DNA from: Bacillota bacterium
Lineage (GTDB): Bacteria; Bacillota; Bacilli; Alicyclobacillales; SLC66
Length of the DNA: 11,510 nucleotides
Direction of reading: 5' to 3'
Assembly: GCA_021799325.1 (NCBI GenBank)
Contig: JAJZAS010000025.1
Location: forward strand, 1 to 11,510
The translations under genes and the position numbers were made by a program. Within the stretch, counting starts at the first letter, position 1. Every line of letters starts with the position of its first letter. The notes under the pieces were generated by a model, which was not told the origin of the DNA, ran no database searches, and saw only the letters and a list, made by a program, of their open reading frames with translations. This document shows, piece after piece, positions 1 through 5,760 of this stretch.

Positions 1-52
1 TCTCCCGAACCGAACCATCTTTTAAACGGATGCTGATTGATTCAGCCATCAT
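1..52 (-). CDS. thrS: Threonyl-tRNA synthetase, N-terminal fragment (rest outside window)
   Basis: Only the first 17 codons are visible, reading MMAESISIRLKDGSVRE on the minus strand. This fits the start of the TGS domain of bacterial threonyl-tRNA synthetase, which characteristically opens with an IxxxLxDGSxxE-like strand pattern. The enzyme attaches threonine to tRNA-Thr in the cytoplasm. The fragment alone would be weak evidence; the identification rests mainly on the T-box riboswitch directly upstream, since T-boxes control aminoacyl-tRNA synthetase genes and the candidate specifier codon here is ACC (Thr). Two adjacent ATGs (52 and 49) could both serve as starts. The ribosome binding site AGGAGGGA at 64-57 is 6 nt from the first ATG and 9 nt from the second, so the choice is open. 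Transcription comes from the promoter at 375-403, through the leader. Confidence 0.82.
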   Translation of the reverse strand, partial: MMAESISIRLKDGSVRE

Positions 53-84
53 TAAGTCCCTCCTGTTTGAATAAAAATCAATGC

Positions 85-129
85 AAAAAGCGCCCCCACC
101 CCTATCCTCATGATAGGGACGAGAGCGCT
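85..129 (-). terminator. Intrinsic terminator of the T-box leader
   Basis: On the minus strand 129-112 pairs with 106-89 as a continuous 18-bp stem (several G-U pairs included) around the 5-nt loop AUGAG, followed by UUUU at 88-85. The 5' arm contains the sequence CGUCCCUA that alternatively pairs with the T-box at 149-136, the usual terminator/antiterminator switch. The thrS ribosome binding site lies about 20 nt further downstream. Confidence 0.92.
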
Positions 130-311
130 GGCCATCGTGGTTCCACCCTAATTCACACTGCAAATGACAGTGCCTTTATCCGCTATAACGCGCGAACGCG
201 GCCATGCTTACCGTTGCTCGCGCAACTTTTCACAGGCAGCTCCAGAGTGGTGGCAATCTGTCAATTCCGCAGGCGAATTTGCACCTCTTACTCGCCCTCT
301 CTGACCGGCTG
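85..311 (-). promoter_or_regulatory. T-box riboswitch (threonine-type) in the thrS leader
   Basis: On the minus strand the conserved T-box AGGGUGGAACCACG lies at 149-136. Stem I can be folded from 311 to 237: CAGC (311-308) pairs with GCUG (240-237), and UCAGAG (304-299) with CUCUGG (247-242). A distal hairpin has arms AUUC and GAAU. The 5' side of the specifier loop carries an AGUA element, as in loop-E-type specifier loops. The 3' side reads GCC-ACC-ACU, making ACC (251-249), a Thr codon followed by A, the likely specifier. Next come a GUUGC/GCAAC hairpin (226-213) and a Stem III-like CACUG/CAGUG hairpin (172-156). The antiterminator is UAGGG of the T-box pairing with CCCUA of the terminator arm. 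Uncharged tRNA-Thr would bind the specifier and the T-box bulge, favouring antitermination and thrS expression. Stem I spans only about 75 nt, shorter than the roughly 100 nt of many T-boxes. The fold was made by eye. Confidence 0.93.
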
Positions 312-374
312 AACAGGTTGTCGTGTCTCATTCAAAGCTTCATATACATCACATAATGAAACATATTGGTAAAG

Positions 375-403
375 ATTATACGGACCACTGCCACATTTGT
401 CAA
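375..403 (-). promoter_or_regulatory. Sigma-A promoter of thrS
   Basis: On the minus strand there is a consensus -35 box TTGACA (403-398), a 17-bp spacer and a consensus -10 box TATAAT (380-375). An A/T tract at 404-418, just upstream of the -35 box, could act as an UP element. Transcription should start near 368, giving a leader of about 315 nt that contains the whole T-box. A fully consensus promoter makes sense for a gene whose output is limited by termination in the leader. Confidence 0.93.
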
Positions 404-437
404 AAAAAATTTTTATATCACTCTGGCAAAAAAATGA

Positions 438-466
438 TTGACGGCATATTACACTTGTGTTACTTT
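438..466 (+). promoter_or_regulatory. Candidate sigma-A promoter of the sugar operon
   Basis: TTGACG (438-443) is separated by 17 bp from TACTTT (461-466). The -35 box matches 5 of 6 consensus bases but the -10 box only 3 of 6. The predicted transcription start is near 473, about 60 nt before the regulator's ATG. It diverges from the thrS promoter; the two -35 boxes are about 35 bp apart. The match is moderate, and the weak -10 box fits a regulated promoter. No better candidate was seen between 404 and 532. Confidence 0.55.
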
Positions 467-482
467 TGTGATGAAAAATTTA

Positions 483-496
483 TGAAATCGTTATCA
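483..496. promoter_or_regulatory. Catabolite-responsive element (cre) / LacI-family operator
   Basis: TGAAATCGTTATCA matches the degenerate CcpA cre consensus TGWAANCGNTNWCA at every position, with the typical central CG. Extending one base each side gives an imperfect palindrome at 482-497 with 6 of 8 arm positions symmetric. It lies about 10-24 nt downstream of the predicted start site at 473 and upstream of the regulator's ribosome binding site. Bound protein there could block initiation or act as a roadblock. CcpA binding would give carbon catabolite repression of the sugar operon. Because the operon's own regulator is also LacI-family, autoregulation at the same box is an alternative. 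Confidence 0.78.
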
Positions 497-532
497 TTAT
501 TTTTTCATTCATTTTCTGAGGTGTCGGTAATC

Positions 533-1564
533 ATGAAGGTCACCATGCGAACTATTGCAAAACAAGCAGGCGTATCTGTCCCGACCGTTTCCCGTGTTCT
601 CAATTCTCCCGAACAGGTGAAGCCAGAGACTCGCGAAAAAGTCATGCATGTCATTCGCTCGCTCAATTTTCGTCCGAATGCCATCGCCCGCAATTTAAGA
701 GCTCAACAATCAAGAACAATTGGCGTCATCATTCCCCAGATTAGAGATTATTTTTTCAATGAACTCTATCAGGGCATTTATAAAGCGGCAACAGAAAGCG
801 GATTCAATATATTGCTTTTTGATGCACAGATGGATCCAGAACGGGTGATGGAAGGGTTCTCTTTTCTAAAAGAGCAGCAGGCTGAGGGCATTATCTTCAC
901 CAGTTCCTATATTTCCAATGACTATTACACCATGATCGCCAGAGTGGGATTGCCTGTGATTTTAACCTTAACGGAAAGCCCATGGCATGACCTTGCTGCT
1001 TTTAAGGTCGATGAGCAGAAGGCGGCATTTGACGCCATGTCTTATCTTGTCGCGCGAGGCCATCGTAAGATCGGCGTTATTTCAGGGCCACTTGAGTCAA
1101 CGATTGCCGGCCAGCACCGTTATGATGGCTATATGATGGCCATCAAACATTACCAATTGCCATTTGATAAAGACCAGTTAGCATTTGGTGATTTCCGTTA
1201 TGAAAGCGGTTATCGCGCCATGGAAACCATTTTGTCCCACGCCAAAACCACTGGCATCACCGCTGTTTGCGTGGCCAGTGACGAGATGGCGATAGGCGCC
1301 ATGCGTGCCGTCTATGATCATCACCTGCGCGTACCAGAAGACATCTCTGTCATCGGTTTTGATAATCTGTCCATCTCAGATATGGTCACACCCAAGCTAA
1401 CCACCGTTGCCCAACCATTTGAGCAGATTGGATACGAAGCGGTGTCAGCGCTTATTACCAAGCTTGAGGGAGGAGGGAACACAGTGAGTAACGGAGCTCA
1501 CAATCTTTCTCATCAAATCATCAGTCGCGAATCAGTAGCCAATTATGCTTACGATGATTCATAG
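533..1564 (+). CDS. LacI-family transcriptional regulator of the sugar operon
   Basis: This 343-residue protein has the normal LacI/GalR/CcpA layout: an N-terminal helix-turn-helix (residues 4-24, ending TVSRVLN), a hinge helix near 47-56 (RPNAIARNLR), and a periplasmic-binding-protein-like effector domain from about 62 (RTIGVIIPQI) onward. That domain includes SDEMAIGA with D250 and VPEDISVIGFDN (268-278), a family signature. It probably represses the downstream transporter and enzyme genes until a sugar ligand binds; the ligand is unknown. I chose ATG 533 because GAGGTG at 518-523 precedes it with 9-nt spacing and the domain starts immediately; ATG 545 has only AAGGT 4 nt away. The frame stays open upstream to 323, but that stretch holds promoters and the cre box. 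It resembles CcpA in general, yet its location in a sugar operon argues for a local regulator. Confidence 0.93.
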   Translation: MKVTMRTIAKQAGVSVPTVSRVLNSPEQVKPETREKVMHVIRSLNFRPNAIARNLRAQQSRTIGVIIPQIRDYFFNELYQGIYKAATESGFNILLFDAQMDPERVMEGFSFLKEQQAEGIIFTSSYISNDYYTMIARVGLPVILTLTESPWHDLAAFKVDEQKAAFDAMSYLVARGHRKIGVISGPLESTIAGQHRYDGYMMAIKHYQLPFDKDQLAFGDFRYESGYRAMETILSHAKTTGITAVCVASDEMAIGAMRAVYDHHLRVPEDISVIGFDNLSISDMVTPKLTTVAQPFEQIGYEAVSALITKLEGGGNTVSNGAHNLSHQIISRESVANYAYDDS

Positions 1565-1601
1565 CCACATCGATTTACGAATAATGGTGAACCATCGTAA
1601 G
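1548..1601. repeat. Overlapping inverted repeats before the binding-protein gene
   Basis: CTTACGATG at 1548-1556 is the exact inverse complement of CATCGTAAG at 1593-1601. A second left arm, TTACG at 1575-1579, can pair with the same CGTAA (1596-1600), and between them ATGGT (1584-1588) is complementary to ACCAT (1591-1595). Two mutually exclusive hairpins are therefore possible around the regulator stop codon (1562-1564) and the intergenic gap. The element could be an operator for the LacI-type protein, an RNA switch, or an mRNA-stabilising or processing hairpin. No convincing separate promoter was found in 1565-1635. Confidence 0.6.
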
Positions 1602-1635
1602 TCTTTCAAAAAACAAACTCATTGGGGGTTTTCGA

Positions 1636-2928
1636 ATGAAGAAATCTTTGCTTGTATCCATGTCCGTTCTGTCTGCCAGCGCCATGACCATGACGATAAT
1701 GACAGGTTCGGCGTTCGCTTCGGCGAAACACAGCAGTGCTGTCACCACCATCGATTGGGCTGCTTCACCGATTTCCAATGTCGGAATTCGCAAAGCTTTG
1801 ATTCAACTCTTTGAAAAAACGCACCCCAATATCCACGTCAGACTAACTTCACAACCAACCAATACTGACACCAACAGAGCATCTCTTGCTACTGAAATCT
1901 CTGGTGGTTCTGCTACACCAGACGTATTTATGGGTGACGTGGTATGGCCAGGACAATTTGCAAGCGCAGGACTAGCATTGCCACTGAATCATTATTTCCC
2001 AAAATCATACTTTAACTCTTTTGCCCCCGGTCTCGTCCAAGGCGCTACTTATAAGGGCAAAGTGTACGGTGCTCCCTTCTTCATGGATGCAGGCTTCCTC
2101 TATTACCGAAAGGACCTGCTCGCAAAAGCACATCTCCCAGTTCCAAAAACATGGGAACAATTGGCTAATGACTCCAAAGTGCTACTTAAGAAACACCTGG
2201 TTAGATACGGATTTGTTTGGGAAGGCGCCTCCTATGAAGGGCTTACCTGTAACTGGATGGAATACTTAACCGATGCCGGCGGCCAAGTGTTTAATGCCGC
2301 AGGCAAGCCAGTCATGAATTCGCCTGCAGCCGTAAAGGCTCTCACCTTCATGCGTTCACTCATCGCCTCTGGTGTGTCGCCAAAATCCGTGACCACCTTC
2401 CAAGAGCCTCAGGCAATGAACGTATTTAACGCAGGCGATGCTGCCTTCTTAAGAAACTGGGACTACGCATGGTCGAATTCGCAAACGAAGGGCACCAGCG
2501 TGGTTGGCAAAGTAGGAGTGGTCCCAATGCCTACCTTCGCAGGCAAAAAAGGACCGGGATATGGCAACATCGGGGGCTGGAACCTTTATATCAATCCGCA
2601 CTCCAAGAACATCCAAGCTGATGTTACCTTCATCAAGTGGATGACCAGTGTCCAGGCGCAAACCGTATTGGCATCTAAATATTCGGAAATCCCCACCAAC
2701 AATCAGGTTCAACACGATCCAAAAATCAAAAAACTAAATCCCGTGCTCGCGATCGTCGGAAGTGAACACTTAGTTCCTCGTCCGGCCCAATCGCCAAATT
2801 ACCCGAAAGTTTCTAGCGCGATTTACCAAAATGTGAATGCTGCACTAAGTGGACAGGTATCCGTCCAAACAGCGCTGAACAATGCAAACAGCCAACTGGC
2901 TTCAGCCTCCAGTTCCTCTTCTCTCTAA
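1636..2928 (+). CDS. ABC transporter extracellular sugar-binding protein (family 1, MalE-like)
   Basis: This 430-residue secreted binding protein should capture an oligosaccharide or glycoside and deliver it to the two permeases encoded next. A signal peptide is clear: KK at 2-3, a hydrophobic stretch to about 25, and a probable signal peptidase I site near AFA-SA (27-30). Family 1 features include the ATPDVFMGD strand (93-101), GAPFFMDAGFLYYRKDLL (145-162), YEGLTCNWMEYL (200-211) and GGWNLYI (313-319). The last two recall the trehalose/maltose/sucrose binding proteins (TMBP, LpqY, ThuE type), so a disaccharide ligand is inferred. There is no lipobox cysteine; the only cysteine is at 205, inside the mature protein. 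That is unusual for a Firmicute binding protein. The C-terminus is a serine-rich tail. The ribosome binding site is an atypical GGGGG (1624-1628), 7 nt from the ATG. A hairpin terminator follows the gene. Confidence 0.93.
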   Translation: MKKSLLVSMSVLSASAMTMTIMTGSAFASAKHSSAVTTIDWAASPISNVGIRKALIQLFEKTHPNIHVRLTSQPTNTDTNRASLATEISGGSATPDVFMGDVVWPGQFASAGLALPLNHYFPKSYFNSFAPGLVQGATYKGKVYGAPFFMDAGFLYYRKDLLAKAHLPVPKTWEQLANDSKVLLKKHLVRYGFVWEGASYEGLTCNWMEYLTDAGGQVFNAAGKPVMNSPAAVKALTFMRSLIASGVSPKSVTTFQEPQAMNVFNAGDAAFLRNWDYAWSNSQTKGTSVVGKVGVVPMPTFAGKKGPGYGNIGGWNLYINPHSKNIQADVTFIKWMTSVQAQTVLASKYSEIPTNNQVQHDPKIKKLNPVLAIVGSEHLVPRPAQSPNYPKVSSAIYQNVNAALSGQVSVQTALNNANSQLASASSSSSL

Positions 2929-2949
2929 ATTTACATGGTAATGAAAATA

Positions 2950-2973
2950 GGCGGGAACTTCTTCCCGCCTTTT
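2950..2973 (+). terminator. Intra-operon attenuating terminator
   Basis: GGCGGGAA (2950-2957), loop CTTC and TTCCCGCC (2962-2969) form a perfect 8-bp stem followed by TTTT (2970-2973). It lies between the stop codon of the binding-protein gene and the ribosome binding site of the first permease. In binding-protein transport operons such hairpins usually cause partial termination or protect the upstream mRNA, so the binding protein is made in excess over the membrane subunits. The T-tract is short, consistent with read-through. Confidence 0.82.
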
Positions 2974-2997
2974 CAAAACCATAAAGGGGCGATTTCC

Positions 2998-3909
2998 TTG
3001 CGAAGACGCACAAGCCGCTTGGACCGCAGTTACAAAATTGCCGGATACACGATGGTCAGTCCGGCACTGCTTTTTGTAGCGCTTGTCACCTTATTCCCAA
3101 TCGGCTATTCCATATGGATGAGCCTTAATCATATCCAGTCAAGCACCAATGGCTTTCAATTCAGTTTTGCAGGTCTCTCCAACTATAAAATCGTGTTTAA
3201 CAGCCCGCTGTTTCATCAGGCACTTATTTTCACCATCGTTTATGCAGTCGTTACGGTGCTCGTTGAACTGGTTTTGGGGCTTCTCGTTGCGCTGGCGATC
3301 AATCAGCCGATAAAAGGAAGAGGCTTTGCCATCGCCATTATGCTGATTCCTTGGACCCTGATTACCGTCATTTCGGCGCAGATGTGGGGTTATATTTACA
3401 ACGGAGTCTATGGAGTACTTGACTATTTGATGCAGTCCCTGCACTTGATTAATTCCCCCATTGTTTGGCTGGGAACCCCCAATCTTGCGACTATTTCCAT
3501 TATGATCGCCGATGTATGGAAAACGACACCATTTGTGACGATGATTCTTCTTGCCGGGTTGCAGTTAATACCTTCCGACCTATACGAGGCTGCTAAGATT
3601 GACGGGGCAGGAGCGTTTCGGAGTTTTTTCAGCGTCACGTTACCACTGCTACGACCAAGCTTGGCACTTGCGGCACTATTTCGCATCCTTCAGGCATTTG
3701 GACTGTTTGACCTTCCCTTCGTATTAACAGGAGGAGGCCCAGGAACTAGTACCATGTCCATTGCCATGCTTGCATACAAAGCCATCTTTAATGATTTTGA
3801 ATATGGCCCTGGAACCGCTGTGGCTGTGATCACCGTCCTGATCATTTTAATCATGTCGCTGATCTCGATTAAAGCGTTCCGCGCACAGGTTGGGGAGGTG
3901 GAAGAATGA
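2998..3909 (+). CDS. Sugar ABC transporter permease, MalF/UgpA type
   Basis: This membrane subunit is 303 residues from the proposed TTG start. It should form half of the translocation channel for the sugar bound by the upstream protein. A positively charged N-terminus (RRRTSRLDR) leads into a first hydrophobic segment near 17-41, with further segments around 75-101, 110-132, 164-190, 222-245 and 272-292. The cytoplasmic EAA loop that docks the ATPase reads EAAKIDGAGAF (197-207), followed by LPLLRPSL. The frame is open from GTG/ATG codons at 2935, but those lie before and across the terminator hairpin. TTG 2998 is preceded by AAGGGG (2984-2989) with 8-nt spacing, and the protein then begins as typical for the family. 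The stop overlaps the next gene's start as ATGA, implying translational coupling. Confidence 0.92.
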   Translation: MRRRTSRLDRSYKIAGYTMVSPALLFVALVTLFPIGYSIWMSLNHIQSSTNGFQFSFAGLSNYKIVFNSPLFHQALIFTIVYAVVTVLVELVLGLLVALAINQPIKGRGFAIAIMLIPWTLITVISAQMWGYIYNGVYGVLDYLMQSLHLINSPIVWLGTPNLATISIMIADVWKTTPFVTMILLAGLQLIPSDLYEAAKIDGAGAFRSFFSVTLPLLRPSLALAALFRILQAFGLFDLPFVLTGGGPGTSTMSIAMLAYKAIFNDFEYGPGTAVAVITVLIILIMSLISIKAFRAQVGEVEE

Positions 3910-4742
3910 GCAAGGCTCAGCTTTTAACAAGAAAATGGATCGGTTATATCGTCCTTATTTTAATGTTGCTGATCATCATTGCCCCGTTTTACTGGATGGT
4001 TATTACATCACTTAAGAGCAACAATGAAATAAGCGCGATACCCCCATCTATGTTTCCTATCCATCCAACGTTTAGTCAATACACCCAGACATTCGGACAA
4101 TTCGGGTTTGGAATCTATTTTCGCAACAGTTTAATCGTTTCGATCATTTCCACTATCGTCGTGGTGATTCTCGCTTCGCTAGCGAGCTATGCCATTGCGA
4201 GACTTCCCATCCGGGGCAAAACCTTTATCATGGTGACATTGCTGGTCATTTCCACTTTCCCACAAGTCAGCGTCATCTCACCACTTTTTGTGATTATGGA
4301 GCACCTTGGTTGGCTCAACAGTTATCAGGCACTCATCATCCCTTATGTTGCATTTAACTTGCCATTTGCCATCTGGATCATGCGCACGTACTTTGCTGGT
4401 ATTCCAAGAGAACTTGACGAAGCGGCACGGGTCGACGGAGCAGGCGTTCTCACCACCGTCTTTCGCATCATCCTGCCTTTATCGACGCCTGGGCTCTTTA
4501 CGGGAGCTATATTTACGTTTGTGGCATGTTGGACCGAATTTTTTTTCGCGCTCGTATTCAATACCGACAATTCGTTTCGTACGATCCCAGTTGGCATCGC
4601 GCTTTTCGGCGGGCAATTTACCATACCCTATGGTACAATTTTCGCGGCATCTACCGTAGCGGTGTTGCCTATAGTCATTTTGGTACTGATTTTCCAAAAA
4701 TGGGTGGTTGCTGGGCTTACCTCCGGTGCCGTTAAAGGATAA
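3906..4742 (+). CDS. Sugar ABC transporter permease, MalG/UgpE type
   Basis: This 278-residue inner-membrane protein is the second permease of the importer. Hydrophobic segments lie near 12-35, 74-98, 106-130, 139-160, 194-216 and 243-266. The EAA loop is EAARVDGAGVL (172-182) followed by ILPLSTPGL, the ATPase contact typical of CUT1 permeases. Start ATG 3906 has GGAGGTG (3894-3900) 5 nt upstream and overlaps the previous stop by 4 nt. No ATP-binding subunit gene follows. The importer must therefore use an ATPase encoded elsewhere, as Bacillus-type CUT1 systems commonly do with a shared MsmX/MsiK-like protein. The gene is followed by only a 30-nt gap before the isomerase-like gene, so the operon continues. 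Confidence 0.93.
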   Translation: MSKAQLLTRKWIGYIVLILMLLIIIAPFYWMVITSLKSNNEISAIPPSMFPIHPTFSQYTQTFGQFGFGIYFRNSLIVSIISTIVVVILASLASYAIARLPIRGKTFIMVTLLVISTFPQVSVISPLFVIMEHLGWLNSYQALIIPYVAFNLPFAIWIMRTYFAGIPRELDEAARVDGAGVLTTVFRIILPLSTPGLFTGAIFTFVACWTEFFFALVFNTDNSFRTIPVGIALFGGQFTIPYGTIFAASTVAVLPIVILVLIFQKWVVAGLTSGAVKG

Positions 4743-4772
4743 CCAACATGAACTTCATGAAAGGTGATAGCG

Positions 4773-5741
4773 ATGAAATTAGGTGTATTTACAGTTTTAT
4801 TCGGTAATCTGCCTTTTGAAGCAATGCTTGATAAGGTAAAATCGGTCGGCGTCGAGGCAGTAGAGATCGGAACAGGCGGTTACCCCGGAAATGCCCACTG
4901 CCGTCCCGATGAGTTACTCGAAGATCAAACCAAGCGAGAACACTTTTTAAGAGCGGTCACCGAGCGCGGATTAGTCATTAGTGCGCTTAGTTGTCACGGG
5001 AATCCGCTGACTCCGCAAACAGAATTTGCAAAAGAATCACATGACACCTTGATCAAGACCATTGAATTAGCCGAGCTACTGGAAGTACCTGTGGTGAATT
5101 GTTTCTCCGGCACACCCGGTGACCACGAAGGAGCGAAATACCCTAACTGGCCTGTCGCCCCATGGCCCAATGAATATCGAACTGTTCTGGACTGGCAATG
5201 GAATGAAAAACTCATTCCTTACTGGAAAGAAATAGGCCAGTTTGCCACTCACCATCACGTGAAAATCGGTCTTGAACTTCATGGAGGATTCCTGGTCCAC
5301 ACTCCCTATACAATGCTGAAATTAAGAGAACACGCAGGGGAAGCCATCGGCGCCAATCTAGACCCCAGTCATATGTGGTGGCAAGGAATTGATCCGGTTG
5401 CCGCAGTAAAAATTCTCGGAAAAGCAGGAGCTATTCATCACTTCCACGCCAAAGACACCTTTATCGACCCTGACAATGTCAATATGTACGGACTGATGGA
5501 TATGCAATCCTATTCAAACATTCAGGAACGGGCGTGGAATTTCCGCACGGTGGGATATGGCCATGACCTGAAGACATGGGCGGATATCATCAGTGCACTT
5601 CGCCAGTATGGCTACGATGACGTGATCAGCATTGAGCACGAAGACCCACTCATGTCTATCGATGAAGGTTTCACCAAAGCGGCGCAGAATCTCCAAGGTA
5701 TTTTGATGAAGGAATCACTCGCTGACATGTGGTGGCTTTAA
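4773..5741 (+). CDS. Sugar phosphate isomerase/epimerase-like TIM-barrel protein (AP_endonuc_2 fold)
   Basis: This 322-residue cytoplasmic enzyme of the xylose-isomerase-like TIM-barrel superfamily (PF01261 type, inferred by reading) probably binds a divalent metal. Likely ligands are E168 (GLELHGG), D197 with H200 (NLDPSHM), H225 (HHFHAKD) and E288 (SIEHED), the Glu-Asp-His-Glu pattern of the family. Near the N-terminus EIGTGGYPGNAHC (31-43) is characteristic of a subgroup often found beside Gfo/Idh dehydrogenases. Relatives include sugar epimerases and isomerases, inosose dehydratase (IolE) and the catalytic subunits of C-glycoside deglycosidases, so the reaction cannot be fixed from sequence. 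It probably acts on the imported or oxidised sugar. ATG 4773 is preferred over an in-frame GTG at 4764 because AAAGGTGA (4760-4767) is correctly spaced before it. It sits between the permease gene (30-nt gap) and the dehydrogenase gene (19-nt gap). Confidence 0.88.
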   Translation: MKLGVFTVLFGNLPFEAMLDKVKSVGVEAVEIGTGGYPGNAHCRPDELLEDQTKREHFLRAVTERGLVISALSCHGNPLTPQTEFAKESHDTLIKTIELAELLEVPVVNCFSGTPGDHEGAKYPNWPVAPWPNEYRTVLDWQWNEKLIPYWKEIGQFATHHHVKIGLELHGGFLVHTPYTMLKLREHAGEAIGANLDPSHMWWQGIDPVAAVKILGKAGAIHHFHAKDTFIDPDNVNMYGLMDMQSYSNIQERAWNFRTVGYGHDLKTWADIISALRQYGYDDVISIEHEDPLMSIDEGFTKAAQNLQGILMKESLADMWWL

Positions 5742-5760
5742 GCAAAAGGAGGGTAAGCGT

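Noticed and set aside
37..312. A 91-codon plus-strand open frame.
   Set aside because: It lies wholly on the thrS T-box leader and terminator, begins inside the thrS start region, and its composition (Ser, Arg, Cys, Pro rich) does not look like a protein.
323..532. An in-frame 70-codon N-terminal extension of the LacI regulator containing a CxxC...CxxC pattern (HCHIC and LCYFC) that resembles a small zinc-binding module.
   Set aside because: The stretch contains a consensus minus-strand promoter, a candidate plus-strand promoter and a perfect cre box. The LacI domain has its own ribosome binding site and ATG at 533, and no ribosome binding site precedes the earlier ATG codons. The cysteine pattern is most likely chance; a homology search showing conserved extensions would change this.
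533..1564. The regulator being CcpA itself.
   Set aside because: It shares the general family pattern, but its recognition-helix residues (VSVPTVSRVLN against VSMATVSRVVN in Bacillus CcpA) differ and it heads a sugar transport operon. A local regulator is more likely, although a phylogeny would be decisive.
1545..1814. A plus-strand open frame of 89 codons bridging the regulator and binding-protein genes.
   Set aside because: It overlaps the clear signal peptide of the binding protein in another frame and has no ribosome binding site or recognisable domain.
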